A DNA stretch of 64,000 nucleotides, from NCBI RefSeq assembly GCF_002806975.1, contig NZ_NIHD01000001.1, positions 124,001 through 188,000 of the forward strand, read 5' to 3'. The DNA is from Marinobacter aromaticivorans. GTDB taxonomy: Bacteria > Pseudomonadota > Gammaproteobacteria > Pseudomonadales > Oleiphilaceae. Made by a program: the position numbers and the translations under genes. Below, piece by piece: positions 18,313 to 28,993 of this stretch (its first letter is position 1; each line of letters starts with the position of its first letter). A model generated the notes under the pieces. It made no database searches, was not told where the DNA came from, and saw only the letters and a program-made list of their open reading frames with translations.

Positions 18313-18652
18313 CGGAGCGGTTTTCCCGGTTATCTGGTATTTGATGAATTTGCTGGCGTTGCCGGTTATCGGGTTTCTTGTCCTGCTTTGGATGTTTACC
18401 CAGAGTTCAGCAACGAATGCACTGCGCCGGGCTCATACCCGGGCCGCATTGTTCATGTCTCTGATCGGGTTCATCCTGATCAGTTCCGGGGTTGCTATTG
18501 GATGGATGCTCTTCGGTGATGCGGGTTATTTCTGGACGTTTGCGCTGGTTTGGGCGATTACCTTGCACACCGGGTTTGTGCTTTGGGGGATGATTTCCCT
18601 GGCTCAGGCTATGTCTGATAAGCGGCCATTGTTTCCGGCCAAGTGGCTCTGA
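18278..18652 (+). CDS. Small membrane protein of unknown function, 3 TM
   Basis: This 124-residue protein was not recognised as a named family. It has three hydrophobic helices at about residues 20-40, 57-80 and 85-108, and a short basic C-terminus. The start overlaps nirQ by 35 nt and is preceded by GGAGGTGGTGT, so translation is probably coupled to nirQ. The context suggests a role in membrane biogenesis or NO reductase assembly, but this is inference. A hairpin element begins 13 nt after its stop. Confidence 0.7.
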   Translation: MQYSGARTKPASGAVFPVIWYLMNLLALPVIGFLVLLWMFTQSSATNALRRAHTRAALFMSLIGFILISSGVAIGWMLFGDAGYFWTFALVWAITLHTGFVLWGMISLAQAMSDKRPLFPAKWL

Positions 18653-18665
18653 CTCAAAACTCTGG

Positions 18666-18776
18666 GGTACGGGCGGGGGGCGGTCTCCCAAAACTGTGCG
18701 GAGCCAGGGATGGCGGAGCCAAGCGTATATGGATGTATTCACAGCGTGTTTTGGGAGACCGCGCCCCGCCCGTACC
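18666..18776 (-). repeat. Conserved-core hairpin element, copy 2
   Basis: Arms of 29 bp (18666-18694 and 18748-18776) are complementary at 28 of 29 positions. They enclose a 53-nt core (18695-18747) identical to that of copy 1 at 51 of 53 bases, in the opposite orientation. The arms are GC-rich and unrelated to those of copies 1 and 3. The element lies between the convergent nirQ-side and nor-side transcription units. Confidence 0.85.
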
Positions 18777-18824
18777 TTCCGCTATGTTCAAAGTATTAAA
18801 GGCACGGACAAAGCTAAGCTTGGC

Positions 18825-19064
18825 TCACGTAATCGTATGAAACCCTGCAACCACCACAATAACTATGGGCGCCCACAACTGGGCCAGTAGTCGCCAGGCA
18901 CGTGGTGCGTGTTTCATCTCCATAAAGTGGTCTACCAGCAACAAAGCCTTCACGATAACCATTCCGAATACCAGCCAGGCCAGGAACTCAGGGCCTATTC
19001 CGGCCTTCAGTGCGATTACCGGCAAAGCCGTACAAATCATCAGTGCGAAATAAACCGTCAGCAT
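18825..19064 (-). CDS. NorF/cytochrome oxidase subunit IV-like protein
   Basis: A 79-residue protein with two to three hydrophobic helices and the central motif VKALLLVDHFMEMKHAP, typical of the caa3-type oxidase subunit IV fold (COX4_pro) seen in NorF and NirP. It is the last gene of the nor unit, 12 nt after the subunit III-like gene. NorF-type proteins are needed for full NO reductase activity in some denitrifiers. The NirP/NorF name cannot be settled by sequence alone. Confidence 0.75.
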   Translation of the reverse strand: MLTVYFALMICTALPVIALKAGIGPEFLAWLVFGMVIVKALLLVDHFMEMKHAPRAWRLLAQLWAPIVIVVVAGFHTIT

Positions 19065-19076
19065 CAGTCCCTCTCC

Positions 19077-19673
19077 TCAGGCCAGTACATAAATCATCGG
19101 GAACAGCACCAGCCACACCAGATCGACCATGTGCCAGTAGGAGGCACCGGATTCCATGCCGTTCATATCAGCGCCATCGTAGTCGCCGTTGCCAACTTTT
19201 ACAGCCAGAACAACCAGAATCACCTGGCCCAGGATTACGTGCATAAAGTGAAAAAAGGTCAGGAAGAAATAGAACATGAAAAACGTATCGCTGCCCAGGT
19301 TGTAACCCTGGGCATAGAGATTCACGTATTCATAAAGCTTACCCACTGTGTAGATACAGGAAACCGCTATGGCAAGCCACAGCCGCCACTGTGCGCCTGA
19401 GCGCCTGTGGCGTAGCTGATGAACCGCAGTGGCGACCAGATAGCTGGCGGTAATCAAGGCAGCGGTGTTCAGCAGCCCGATCCAGGGGTGCAGCACCTCG
19501 CGGCCGGCATGGAAGGTGGCCGGGTCCAGGCTGCGGGCGACGGCGAAGCCGATGAACATGATGCCGAACACGGCCAGTTCGGCGAAGATGAAGATCCACA
19601 CGGCGATATCGCCGGGGAGCTGTTGGGAATCGGGCTCCGGTTCGGCCCCGGATTGGAGAGTCAGGTCAGTCAT
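19077..19673 (-). CDS. norE: NorE/cytochrome c oxidase subunit III-like protein
   Basis: This 198-residue polytopic protein has about five membrane segments and belongs to the heme-copper oxidase subunit III family, which includes NorE and NirO. Motifs such as FHFMHVILGQ and the C-terminal SYWHMVDLVWLVLFPMIY are typical. It overlaps nothing; its start is 2 nt from the norD stop. NorE is an accessory protein of NO reductase and does not carry the catalytic heme. Confidence 0.8.
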   Translation of the reverse strand: MTDLTLQSGAEPEPDSQQLPGDIAVWIFIFAELAVFGIMFIGFAVARSLDPATFHAGREVLHPWIGLLNTAALITASYLVATAVHQLRHRRSGAQWRLWLAIAVSCIYTVGKLYEYVNLYAQGYNLGSDTFFMFYFFLTFFHFMHVILGQVILVVLAVKVGNGDYDGADMNGMESGASYWHMVDLVWLVLFPMIYVLA

Positions 19674-19674
19674 A

Positions 19675-21498
19675 TTACTGTGTCAGGTTCAGGTAGAGTT
19701 TGGGCAACTGCAATGGCAGTTGCGCAGGGTCACGGATTACCACGTAGTTGTTACTGCCAAACACATACGGCAGATACTCGCTGGCTTCGTCATCAATGGT
19801 TACGCAAAAGGGTGTCAGGCCTGCCTTGTGGGCTTCCTGCACTGCCATGCGGGTGTCCTCAACACCATACCGGCCTTCATAGATGTCCAGATCGTTGGGC
19901 TTGCCATCGGTCAGCAGCAGCAGGATTTTCTGATGTTCGTGCCGGGTCTGCAGAAGCCTGGTGGCCTGGCGAATGGCGGCGCCCATGCGGGTATAGAAAC
20001 CGGGTTCCAGCGCCTGAATCCGGCCCCGGATGGTGCCGGTATAGGCCTCGTCAAAACTTTTCAGGTGATGGAAGCGCACGTGGTCGCGTCTCCGGGATGA
20101 AAACGCAAACAGGGCGAAGGGGTCGCGGCTGGCCTGCAGGGCCTCACTGAGCAGCAGCAGACCGTCCCGGGCAATGTCGATGACCCGCTGGTGGTTGTTG
20201 ATATAGGTTTCGGTTGAAAGCGACACATCAGCCAGTACCAGGCACGCCAGGTCACGCTGGCTTTGCTGGCAACGACGGAACAGTTTCTGGTCGATTTCCC
20301 CTTTGCCCCGCCGGTGCTGGACCTCCCGTTCCAGGCAGGCGTCCAGATCCAGTTCATCACCGTCCACTTGCCGGCGCTGCCACTGTTTCAGTGGCTTCAG
20401 GGCACTGAACTGGCGTTGCAGGCGCTTTGCCGGCCGGCGCAGGGCTTCCGGAAGCTCGGCTGGCACAGCTTCGCGGGCGAGCATGGGTTGCAGGCAGCAG
20501 AAGGCATCGCGGTAACTCTGGTTGCGCCAGTCCCACTCCGGCAAATGAATGCCCGGGCCGAGGCGCAGATCATCGTGCTCTTCCGAGGGCAAATCGAGAT
20601 CAAACTTGATAGACGAGGAGGTTTCCTTGCGGTCATTGGATACGGAAATCATATCCATATCGTCCGCTACGGCTTCGGCATCTTCCTCGTCCGTATCGTC
20701 ACCGGCCCGGTCGACCGGTATGAAGTCTGCCCAGGAGAACAGGGATTCCAGCCGGAAGAGCATCAGGCCCTGATCACGATCGAAGGACTCAACCCGTTCC
20801 GCCTGGCGGCGTTTGTTTTTCTTGGTCAGGCCCCCGGGGCTGGACTGGGTGTCGTCATCGCCGGTAGCCGGCAGGCCCGCCTTACCCTGTTGCAGGGCGG
20901 GGTATAACCAGAGCACAACCGGCCAGGGGTCGCTGTCAGCAGAGGGGAGGCCAGGAACACTGCCCGGATCAATCAGCGCCTGGCGGATAGCCTGTTCCCG
21001 CCTGGATTCCTGCGGAGAAAGTGTTTCGGGTTCCGGGCGCCAGTGCAGCACCTGCTTTACCAGGCGCTGGTAAACCTGTTCCAGCCCGGGCCAGCGCGCA
21101 ATCACATCCTGCACCAGTGCCTGGTTACCGGTAAACCAGTCCGGATCGGCGGGTGCCGGTGTGGCTGCCAGCGCCGCGAGCCAGATATACAGATCGCGAT
21201 TCAGCTGTCTGGAGGGGAATTTTGCCACTTTTTCCGGCAGCCGCAGGTTCTGCTCATCCCGCCATGCCAGTTCAAATTTACGGTGCGTCCCTGCGAGCTT
21301 GTGCAAAAACTTGCGGCGCAGGCGAAAGTGCCGGGGTTCGGCCGTCACCAGGCTCAATGCCGGATCACCTCCGAGGGCCCGGAACACAATGCCCAGGCTG
21401 CGGGCTTCGTCTTTCAGGTAAACGGCGTGCTCGGGAAATTCGCCCAGAGCCTGGCGGGTAATGTATTCATGCCATTTGTAGCCTACCCACTCTTCCAT
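19675..21498 (-). CDS. norD: NorD, VWA-domain activator of NO reductase
   Basis: A 607-residue cytoplasmic protein. The C-terminal third is a von Willebrand factor A domain with the metal-ion site DVSLS (residues 424-428). The middle (about 265-310) is a highly acidic linker. NorD works with the MoxR ATPase NirQ/NorQ to activate the NorCB complex. It lies behind a [4Fe-4S] protein gene and before norE. The length is as expected for NorD. Confidence 0.92.
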   Translation of the reverse strand: MEEWVGYKWHEYITRQALGEFPEHAVYLKDEARSLGIVFRALGGDPALSLVTAEPRHFRLRRKFLHKLAGTHRKFELAWRDEQNLRLPEKVAKFPSRQLNRDLYIWLAALAATPAPADPDWFTGNQALVQDVIARWPGLEQVYQRLVKQVLHWRPEPETLSPQESRREQAIRQALIDPGSVPGLPSADSDPWPVVLWLYPALQQGKAGLPATGDDDTQSSPGGLTKKNKRRQAERVESFDRDQGLMLFRLESLFSWADFIPVDRAGDDTDEEDAEAVADDMDMISVSNDRKETSSSIKFDLDLPSEEHDDLRLGPGIHLPEWDWRNQSYRDAFCCLQPMLAREAVPAELPEALRRPAKRLQRQFSALKPLKQWQRRQVDGDELDLDACLEREVQHRRGKGEIDQKLFRRCQQSQRDLACLVLADVSLSTETYINNHQRVIDIARDGLLLLSEALQASRDPFALFAFSSRRRDHVRFHHLKSFDEAYTGTIRGRIQALEPGFYTRMGAAIRQATRLLQTRHEHQKILLLLTDGKPNDLDIYEGRYGVEDTRMAVQEAHKAGLTPFCVTIDDEASEYLPYVFGSNNYVVIRDPAQLPLQLPKLYLNLTQ

Positions 21499-21564
21499 TT
21501 CAGGCTCCTGTTAAATGAGCAATTGGGCAACGGAACAATCCGGCAGTCTCAACCTCCGGCACCT

Positions 21565-22533
21565 TCAGGCCCCTTGCCTGGCAGGTTTACTGTCAGGTTT
21601 GTGGTTACTGTTAAGCTGATGAACGGGAATCAGCACAGTCTGCCGGCTGGGTTCACCGGGTTGCCAGTGCAGCAGGCTGCCTTCGGGGTTGTCTTTTTGT
21701 ACCTCGCGGCAGGCGCTCACACACTGCAGACACTGGGTGCACGAAAACTTTGCCCGTTTGTGGCTGCGGGTGGGCAGCCGCATGGGGCAGGCTGCGTCGC
21801 AGGCCTTGGTGCAGTCCCGGCAGGCTGCAGCGCGGGCGGTATCAAAGGTGACCATCCGCCCGCGACCGTTGGTCATCCAGGCGATACTTTGCACCACGCC
21901 AAAGGCGCAGCCATATTTGCAGAACAGGTGGCGTGCAAACAGGAAATCCAGGGTAAAAACGGTGGTGGCCACAGCCAGAAACACCGATGGATAGAAGGCC
22001 AGGTTGCCCGTGACCAGATCGGTGTATAACGGGATGGGCGGCAACAGGTACGACAGCATGGCCAGGGCCCAGGAAAAACCAATCAGGGCACAAACCAGCG
22101 CCAGCCCTGCCCAGTGAATTGCCTTGCCACGCCGGCCTTTTCTCAGGGCTTCCCAGAGGGTGGGGCGGCCGGTTATACGTGTCATCAGGTTGTTGATGGT
22201 TTCTACCACGGAAAAATGCGGGCACAGCCAGCCGCAGTATATTCTGCCCCATTTCCAGGCAATCCAGAGCACGGACGGAACCAGAATCAGAATGGGAAGA
22301 ATGAACCACAGCAGAATCTGGCTGGCGACGTCCGCAGGGGAACTTTGCGCCACCCAGTCAAGATTCAGATTGAACGACAGGGGAAAGCCGAACAGTACAA
22401 ACCGGGTTTCCGTCAGATCGTAACGAAAGATATTCAGAACCGGTGCCAGCAGGAACAGCCCGAAAAAAGCGGCGCGAGTGATCAGGCGCTTGCTCTGGAG
22501 TGTGTCCTTGGGATTTGCTTGCTGCACGGTCAC
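21565..22533 (-). CDS. NapH/NosR-like polyferredoxin in the nor operon
   Basis: A 322-residue membrane iron-sulfur protein with about five hydrophobic segments. The membrane-face cysteine motifs are CGWLCPH and CKYGCAFG, as in NapH, NosR and CcoG. A cytoplasmic 2x[4Fe-4S] domain follows with CRDCTKACDAACP and CTQCLQCVSAC. It lies between norB and norD. It could transfer electrons for metal-site assembly or maturation, but no function has been assigned by sequence. Confidence 0.8.
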   Translation of the reverse strand: MTVQQANPKDTLQSKRLITRAAFFGLFLLAPVLNIFRYDLTETRFVLFGFPLSFNLNLDWVAQSSPADVASQILLWFILPILILVPSVLWIAWKWGRIYCGWLCPHFSVVETINNLMTRITGRPTLWEALRKGRRGKAIHWAGLALVCALIGFSWALAMLSYLLPPIPLYTDLVTGNLAFYPSVFLAVATTVFTLDFLFARHLFCKYGCAFGVVQSIAWMTNGRGRMVTFDTARAAACRDCTKACDAACPMRLPTRSHKRAKFSCTQCLQCVSACREVQKDNPEGSLLHWQPGEPSRQTVLIPVHQLNSNHKPDSKPARQGA

Positions 22534-22598
22534 GGCTCAGTTCCAGGAAGGCAGGGCCGGAAACGGATTCCGGCCCTGGAGGTTCAGTAGTAACGGTT

Positions 22599-24474
<1,876 letters not shown>

Positions 24475-24518
24475 TGGTCTCTCTCCTTGGTCGTTGTGGA
24501 ATACCTGACTGCCCTACT

Positions 24519-24560
24519 AGGATATAAACATGTATTCATAATGCTGTTGATGATTATCAA
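24519..24560 (-). promoter_or_regulatory. norCB promoter with perfect FNR/DNR box
   Basis: The box TTGAT-GATT-ATCAA (24547-24560) is a perfect consensus match. A TATCCT -10 hexamer on the minus strand at 24519-24524 puts the box centre 41.5 bp upstream of the predicted start point near 24512. The predicted 5' leader to norC is about 38 nt. Confidence 0.78.
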
Positions 24561-24663
24561 TCATGCGGGAAAATCACACTATTGCGCCGGGGAGTTACCT
24601 CCGGAGGGGTAGGTGATAGAATCCGCGGCCTGTTTTTCTTCAAACTGGATGCCCGGAGCCATC

Positions 24664-25581
24664 ATGGCCGCAGCGCTGGCGTTGTTTATCAAACTGATTC
24701 CACTTTATGTCACGGTCGCACTGGGGTGGCTGGCGGGCCGTTATCTGGAGGCCAGCGGCAAGCACATTGCAGGCATCATGCTTTACATTGTTACGCCATC
24801 TGTGGTGTTTTCCGGCGTTATGGCGGCACCGCTTTCCCCGGAAGTTATATTTCTGCCCTTCCTGGTGTTCGGATTTGCGTCGATATTGGCCGTTGTGCAG
24901 TTCAGGCTGGCACGGCGGCTGCTCTCGGATGGCACCGCCAATCTCATTCCCCTGTGTGTGGGCTCTGGCAATACGGGGTATTTTGGTGTGCCGGTGGCCC
25001 TGTTGCTCTTCGGAGAAGAAGGGTTGGCGCTGTACATCGTGTGCATGCTGGGCGTTACCCTGTTTGAAAGTTCGGTGGGCTTTTATCTGGCGGCACGGGG
25101 GCGGTATGACCTGAAGGAGTCCCTGTGGCGGGTTGTAAAGCTGCCCTCGGTTTACGCCTTTCTGGCAGCGGTGGCGCTCAACCTTTCAGGCATTGGTATT
25201 CCCGATGCGTTCGTGCCTCTGTTCGATAACCTGCGCGGCGCCTACAGTGTTCTGGGTATGATGATTATTGGCATGAGCATCAGCAGTTTTCGCGGGCTTG
25301 TGGGCAACCTGCGATTTACGGCCCTGGCGTTTTTCGGCAAGTTCGTAGCCTGGCCAGCTCTGGCGGTGGCCTTCTGGTGGCTGGATTCGCAGGTTCTGGG
25401 CATTTATGACCTGGCCGTGCACAAAGCCATATTCCTGATTTCCATTACGCCCATTGCGGCCAACACCGTTGTGATTGCAACCCTGCTGGATACTTCGCCC
25501 CGGCAGGTGGCAGGCAGCGTTATGCTCACCACACTGTTTGGTCTCGCGTTTGTGCCGGTGATGATATCCCTGGCCTTTTAG
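24664..25581 (+). CDS. AEC family transporter (auxin efflux carrier type)
   Basis: This polytopic inner-membrane protein of about 305 residues has around ten hydrophobic segments. It belongs to the AEC/malonate-efflux family, with the typical LCVGSGNTGYFGVPVAL segment in the first half and a symmetric ISITPIAANTVVIAT block in the second. The ATG at 24664 gives the usual family N-terminus (LFIKLIPLYVTVALGWLAGR); a GTG at 24613 only 3 nt after GGAGGGG is an alternative. Substrates of the family include organic acids; the one here is unknown. Confidence 0.78.
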   Translation: MAAALALFIKLIPLYVTVALGWLAGRYLEASGKHIAGIMLYIVTPSVVFSGVMAAPLSPEVIFLPFLVFGFASILAVVQFRLARRLLSDGTANLIPLCVGSGNTGYFGVPVALLLFGEEGLALYIVCMLGVTLFESSVGFYLAARGRYDLKESLWRVVKLPSVYAFLAAVALNLSGIGIPDAFVPLFDNLRGAYSVLGMMIIGMSISSFRGLVGNLRFTALAFFGKFVAWPALAVAFWWLDSQVLGIYDLAVHKAIFLISITPIAANTVVIATLLDTSPRQVAGSVMLTTLFGLAFVPVMISLAF

Positions 25582-25614
25582 CCCTGCATCACCTTGCATA
25601 GGGACATCACTTGA

Positions 25615-26262
25615 TTAACCGGTTTCCGGCTTCGCAACCACACGGTTCCGATTGCGGGCCTGTGCAATATCGAGCCGGGCGTGGCGCACCACACTGATGC
25701 CCGCTGTGATTGCCAGTGTGCCCATGATGGCTGCCACGAACAGGTCCGGCCAGGCACTCTGGGTACCAAACACGCCCATGGCTGCGGCCATTACGGCCAG
25801 ATTGCTGATGGCGTCGTTGCGGCTGCATAGCCATACCGATCGCATATCGGAATCACCGCTCCGGAACCGGAAAAGTATGAATGCAACGCACAGGTTGGCA
25901 ACCAGGGCCAGCAGGCCAACAGTTCCCATGGTGAAGGGTTCCGGGGTGATGCCCTGCTGCATTACCCACAGGGCACGCGCCCAGACAATCGTGCCGAAGG
26001 TGGCCATGGTCAGGCCTTTAACCATCGCTGCGCGACCGCGCCAGAGCAGGCCCATGGACAGAACAGATAGCGACAGAATGTAGTTGGCGCTGTCGCCGAA
26101 GAAATCGATGGCATCTGCCATTAGCGAGACAGAGCCGGAATACAGGCTGGCCATACCTTCCACGAAAAACATGGCCAGGTTCACCCACAGAGCGATCCAG
26201 AGTGCGCGACGAAATCCGGGAGCCGGAGATTGCGATTCCGGGCCAGAGCAACTGCATGCCAT
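25615..26262 (-). CDS. Cation diffusion facilitator-type metal exporter
   Basis: A 215-residue CDF-type membrane protein with the diagnostic VSLMADAIDFFGDSANY (helix 2, metal-site Asp residues) and a second Asp-bearing helix SRNDAISNLA. It has about five or six hydrophobic helices and no cytoplasmic C-terminal metal domain, so it is shorter than CzcD. An N-terminal CSCSGPES cysteine stretch may bind metal. AGGAGG lies 5 nt before the ATG at 26262. A MerR-type promoter just upstream and the CadR gene next to it suggest Cd, Pb or Zn efflux. Confidence 0.82.
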   Translation of the reverse strand: MACSCSGPESQSPAPGFRRALWIALWVNLAMFFVEGMASLYSGSVSLMADAIDFFGDSANYILSLSVLSMGLLWRGRAAMVKGLTMATFGTIVWARALWVMQQGITPEPFTMGTVGLLALVANLCVAFILFRFRSGDSDMRSVWLCSRNDAISNLAVMAAAMGVFGTQSAWPDLFVAAIMGTLAITAGISVVRHARLDIAQARNRNRVVAKPETG

Positions 26263-26291
26263 AAGCACCTCCTGTTAACAGGCAGGCTTGC

Positions 26292-26322
26292 AGTAAACAC
26301 CCTGTAGCTACTACAGAGTCAA
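26292..26322 (-). promoter_or_regulatory. MerR/CadR-type promoter of the CDF gene
   Basis: On the minus strand, TTGACT and TTTACT hexamers are separated by 19 bp instead of 17. The spacer carries the palindrome CTGTAG-TAG-CTACAG. An overlong spacer with an internal dyad is the signature of promoters activated by MerR-family regulators. It lies 30 bp upstream of the CDF start and the CadR gene ends 27 bp away. Confidence 0.75.
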
Positions 26323-26348
26323 CACCCGGGAGTCCGTTTTATGGAATC

Positions 26349-26810
26349 TCAGGGTTTGCCCGGTCTGTGGGTGCCTGGCACGTGGTTATCATGGTCACGC
26401 CTGTCGGGCAGATCGTCCAGTTCAGCGCTCAAGCCTCCCAGAATACCGCAATCCTCAACTGTGCCCGTATTCGAGCAGGCTTTTTGCAGTTGCTGCAGGT
26501 TTTTTTCCAGTTGTGCCAGCTCCTTCAGCCGTTCACGCACATGGTCCAGATGCCGGGCCAGAAGCGCGTCTACCTGCTGGCAGTCCGCTTCGGGGTTTTC
26601 CGAAAGCCGGAGCAATTCACGTATTTCGTCCTGGGCCATATCAAGATTACGGCAGCGCTTGATAAATAAAAGCCTGTCCAAGTGGGCCCGGCTATAGGCC
26701 CGGTAACCACTGGCGTCCCGGTCCGGTTTAGGGAGCAATCCGATTTTTTCATAGTACCGGATGGTTTCTGTGGGCACGGAGGAATGCCTGGATACTTCAC
26801 CGATTTTCAT
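26349..26810 (-). CDS. cadR: CadR-type Cd(II)/Pb(II)-responsive MerR regulator
   Basis: A 153-residue MerR-family regulator with an N-terminal winged-helix (residues 1-70) and a long dimerisation helix. Metal-binding Cys77, Cys112 and Cys121 stand at positions corresponding to those of CadR. The C-terminus has a His-containing tail (RRDHDNHVPGTHRPG), also seen in CadR proteins. The gene lies upstream of the CDF gene in the same direction. The neighbouring 19-bp-spacer promoter is the likely target. Confidence 0.85.
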   Translation of the reverse strand: MKIGEVSRHSSVPTETIRYYEKIGLLPKPDRDASGYRAYSRAHLDRLLFIKRCRNLDMAQDEIRELLRLSENPEADCQQVDALLARHLDHVRERLKELAQLEKNLQQLQKACSNTGTVEDCGILGGLSAELDDLPDRRDHDNHVPGTHRPGKP

Positions 26811-26922
26811 CGTATCTGCACTCCCTGAATTATTGTTGGCTTAGCCGGTGTCGAAACCGGCCCGTTTTGGCTAAGGTAGGGTGTCACTTTATCATTTGTG
26901 AATACACACAGGGAGAATCGCT

Positions 26923-28512
26923 TTGCTGGACCGACTGCAACGCCTGCTTGGACTGCAGACAATACCGGGTGTGTTCTTTACATCCGCAGGAGTCGCGGCG
27001 CTGTTTGTGTTGGTGGCTGTTCCCTTCGATCAGGCGGTTGCTGATGCCTTCGGGGCGCTGACCGGCTGGATTGCGCGCAATCTCGGCTGGTTTTATATCC
27101 TGTCGGTAACCTCGCTGCTGATCTTCCTGCTGGGGCTCGCGCTCAGCCGGTATGGCAGTATTCGACTGGGTGCCGATGATTCCCGGCCGGACTATTCCAA
27201 TCTCACCTGGTTTACCATGCTGTTTGCGGCAGGCATTGGCACTATTTTGATGTTCTGGGGTGTTGCCGAGCCGGTTTCTCACTTTGCCAACCCTCCATTC
27301 GACGGCGTTACTGCCAACAGTGAAGGCGCTGCCAGTGATGCCATGACCATAGCCTTGTACCACTTTGGCCTGCACACCTGGACCATATTCGCCATGCCCG
27401 GCCTGGCAATAGCCTACTTTGCTTACCGGCATAACCTGCCCATGCGCATCAGCAGCCTGTTTTACCCGATTCTCGGCGACCGTATATACGGGCCTCTGGG
27501 CTGGGCTGTGGATGTGATTGCGGTGTTGGGCACACTGTTTGGTGTGGCTACCTCCCTGGGGCTTGGCACCTTGCAGCTCAACAGCGGCTTGTCGTACCTG
27601 TTTGGCACGCCCTCAACGGGGTGGGTTCAGGTGCTGATCATTGCGGTGATTACGAGCATTGCCGCCACCTCGGTTGCGCTGGGGCTGGACAAGGGCGTGC
27701 GCCGGTTATCCCAGATCAATATTGTGTTGGCAATGCTGCTGATTCTGTTCGTTGCGGTGGTAGGGCCAACGGTGTTTATTGCAGAGGGCATGGTGCAGAG
27801 CGTTGGTAATTACTTTAGTGACCTGCCCTGGCTGGCTTTCTGGACCCAGACTTTTACGGAGTCCGACTGGCAGCGGCAGTGGACGCTGTTCTACTGGGCC
27901 TGGACCATTTCCTGGGCGCCCTACGTGGGCATTTTTATAGCCCGGATTTCCCGCGGGCGAACCATTCGCGAGTTTGTGGCCGGTGTGCTGTTTGCGCCAA
28001 GCGTGTTCACTCTGGTGTGGTTCGGGGTGTTCGGTCTCTCCGCCATCAACGTGGAAATGGGCGGGCAGGTGGCCTTGGCTGAACTGGTACAGCAGGATCC
28101 TTCGGTAGCAATCTTTGCCTTTCTGGAGGCCTTTCCCCTGGCAGAGATGGCCTCGCTGCTGAGCATTGTCATTATCATTATTTTCTTCACAACGTCGTCT
28201 GATTCCGCGTCTCTTGTTATTGATATGCTGACCCGGAGAGACGACCAGCCATCCCTGGTGCGCCAGCGCATTTTCTGGGCCGCAGCCCAGGGGATTATCG
28301 CCGCAACCCTGCTTCTGGCAGGCGGGCTGGATGCGCTTCAGAACGTCATTACCTCTCTCGGGTTGCCGTTTTGCGTATTACTGATTTTTATGGCGGTTTC
28401 GTTGTTCCGCGCCCTCGCAGCGGACTATCGCGGCTATACGGTCAGCGAACTTGTACAGGGGCGGGTTTTCCCGGAAGTGGAAGGCGCTTCCGTGCAGAAA
28501 GGGGAGAGTTAG
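26923..28512 (+). CDS. BCCT family transporter
   Basis: This 529-residue, 12-helix secondary transporter belongs to the betaine/carnitine/choline family. The signature helix block WTLFYWAWTISWAPYVG and FIARISRGRTIREFV is present. It starts at a TTG, with GGGAG 7 nt upstream. It should take up a quaternary ammonium compound, which fits a salt-exposed organism; the substrate is not predictable. The UspA gene begins 1 nt after its stop. Confidence 0.88.
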   Translation: MLDRLQRLLGLQTIPGVFFTSAGVAALFVLVAVPFDQAVADAFGALTGWIARNLGWFYILSVTSLLIFLLGLALSRYGSIRLGADDSRPDYSNLTWFTMLFAAGIGTILMFWGVAEPVSHFANPPFDGVTANSEGAASDAMTIALYHFGLHTWTIFAMPGLAIAYFAYRHNLPMRISSLFYPILGDRIYGPLGWAVDVIAVLGTLFGVATSLGLGTLQLNSGLSYLFGTPSTGWVQVLIIAVITSIAATSVALGLDKGVRRLSQINIVLAMLLILFVAVVGPTVFIAEGMVQSVGNYFSDLPWLAFWTQTFTESDWQRQWTLFYWAWTISWAPYVGIFIARISRGRTIREFVAGVLFAPSVFTLVWFGVFGLSAINVEMGGQVALAELVQQDPSVAIFAFLEAFPLAEMASLLSIVIIIIFFTTSSDSASLVIDMLTRRDDQPSLVRQRIFWAAAQGIIAATLLLAGGLDALQNVITSLGLPFCVLLIFMAVSLFRALAADYRGYTVSELVQGRVFPEVEGASVQKGES

Positions 28513-28513
28513 A

Positions 28514-28981
28514 ATGTACCAGAGAATACTGATAGCCATAGATTATGAAGATGATGGTGAGGGCAAGCGGGCACTGGAAGAAGGTGTCAGATTGCTGAGT
28601 GAGGGAGGCGAGTTGCACCTGGCGACCATTTACGACCCGGGCGGTACCGGCTTTTTTCCCCACGTAGGCACAGAAACGCCCGCAGACCGTGAAAACGAGG
28701 TGCGGGAGCGCCTGAGCCTGTTGGCGCGCAAATACCTGCCCATGCAATACAGCGCCAAGCTTCACATTATCGCCGGCTCACCGGGGGAAAAACTGGTGGC
28801 TCTGGCCGCCAATATCGGTGCCGACCTGATTATTCTTGTGTCCAAAGGTGCTGGCAGTCGCTGGCAGCTGCGCCGGGCTACCAAGGAATATGTTGTTGTG
28901 AATGCCTGCTGTGCGACGCTGATTCTGCCGCAGGAACTGGACGATACCGATACCGGCAGCGATCCGGATTCGGATGAGTGA
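28514..28981 (+). CDS. Universal stress protein (UspA family)
   Basis: A 155-residue UspA domain with the starting strand MYQRILIAIDYEDDGEGK and the C-terminal strand CCATLILPQEL. The start at 28514 is preceded by GGGGAGAG inside the BCCT gene end. It sits 1 nt after the BCCT stop, a linkage common for BCCT and TRAP transporters. The C-terminus is acidic (DDTDTGSDPDSDE). A regulatory role for the transporter is inference. Confidence 0.85.
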   Translation: MYQRILIAIDYEDDGEGKRALEEGVRLLSEGGELHLATIYDPGGTGFFPHVGTETPADRENEVRERLSLLARKYLPMQYSAKLHIIAGSPGEKLVALAANIGADLIILVSKGAGSRWQLRRATKEYVVVNACCATLILPQELDDTDTGSDPDSDE

Positions 28982-28993
28982 GGACGCCCGGGC

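Noticed and set aside
18643-18890. Plus-strand frames across hairpin copy 2
   Set aside because: They are translations of the repeat core. Such peptides recur wherever the core occurs and do not show protein-like conservation.
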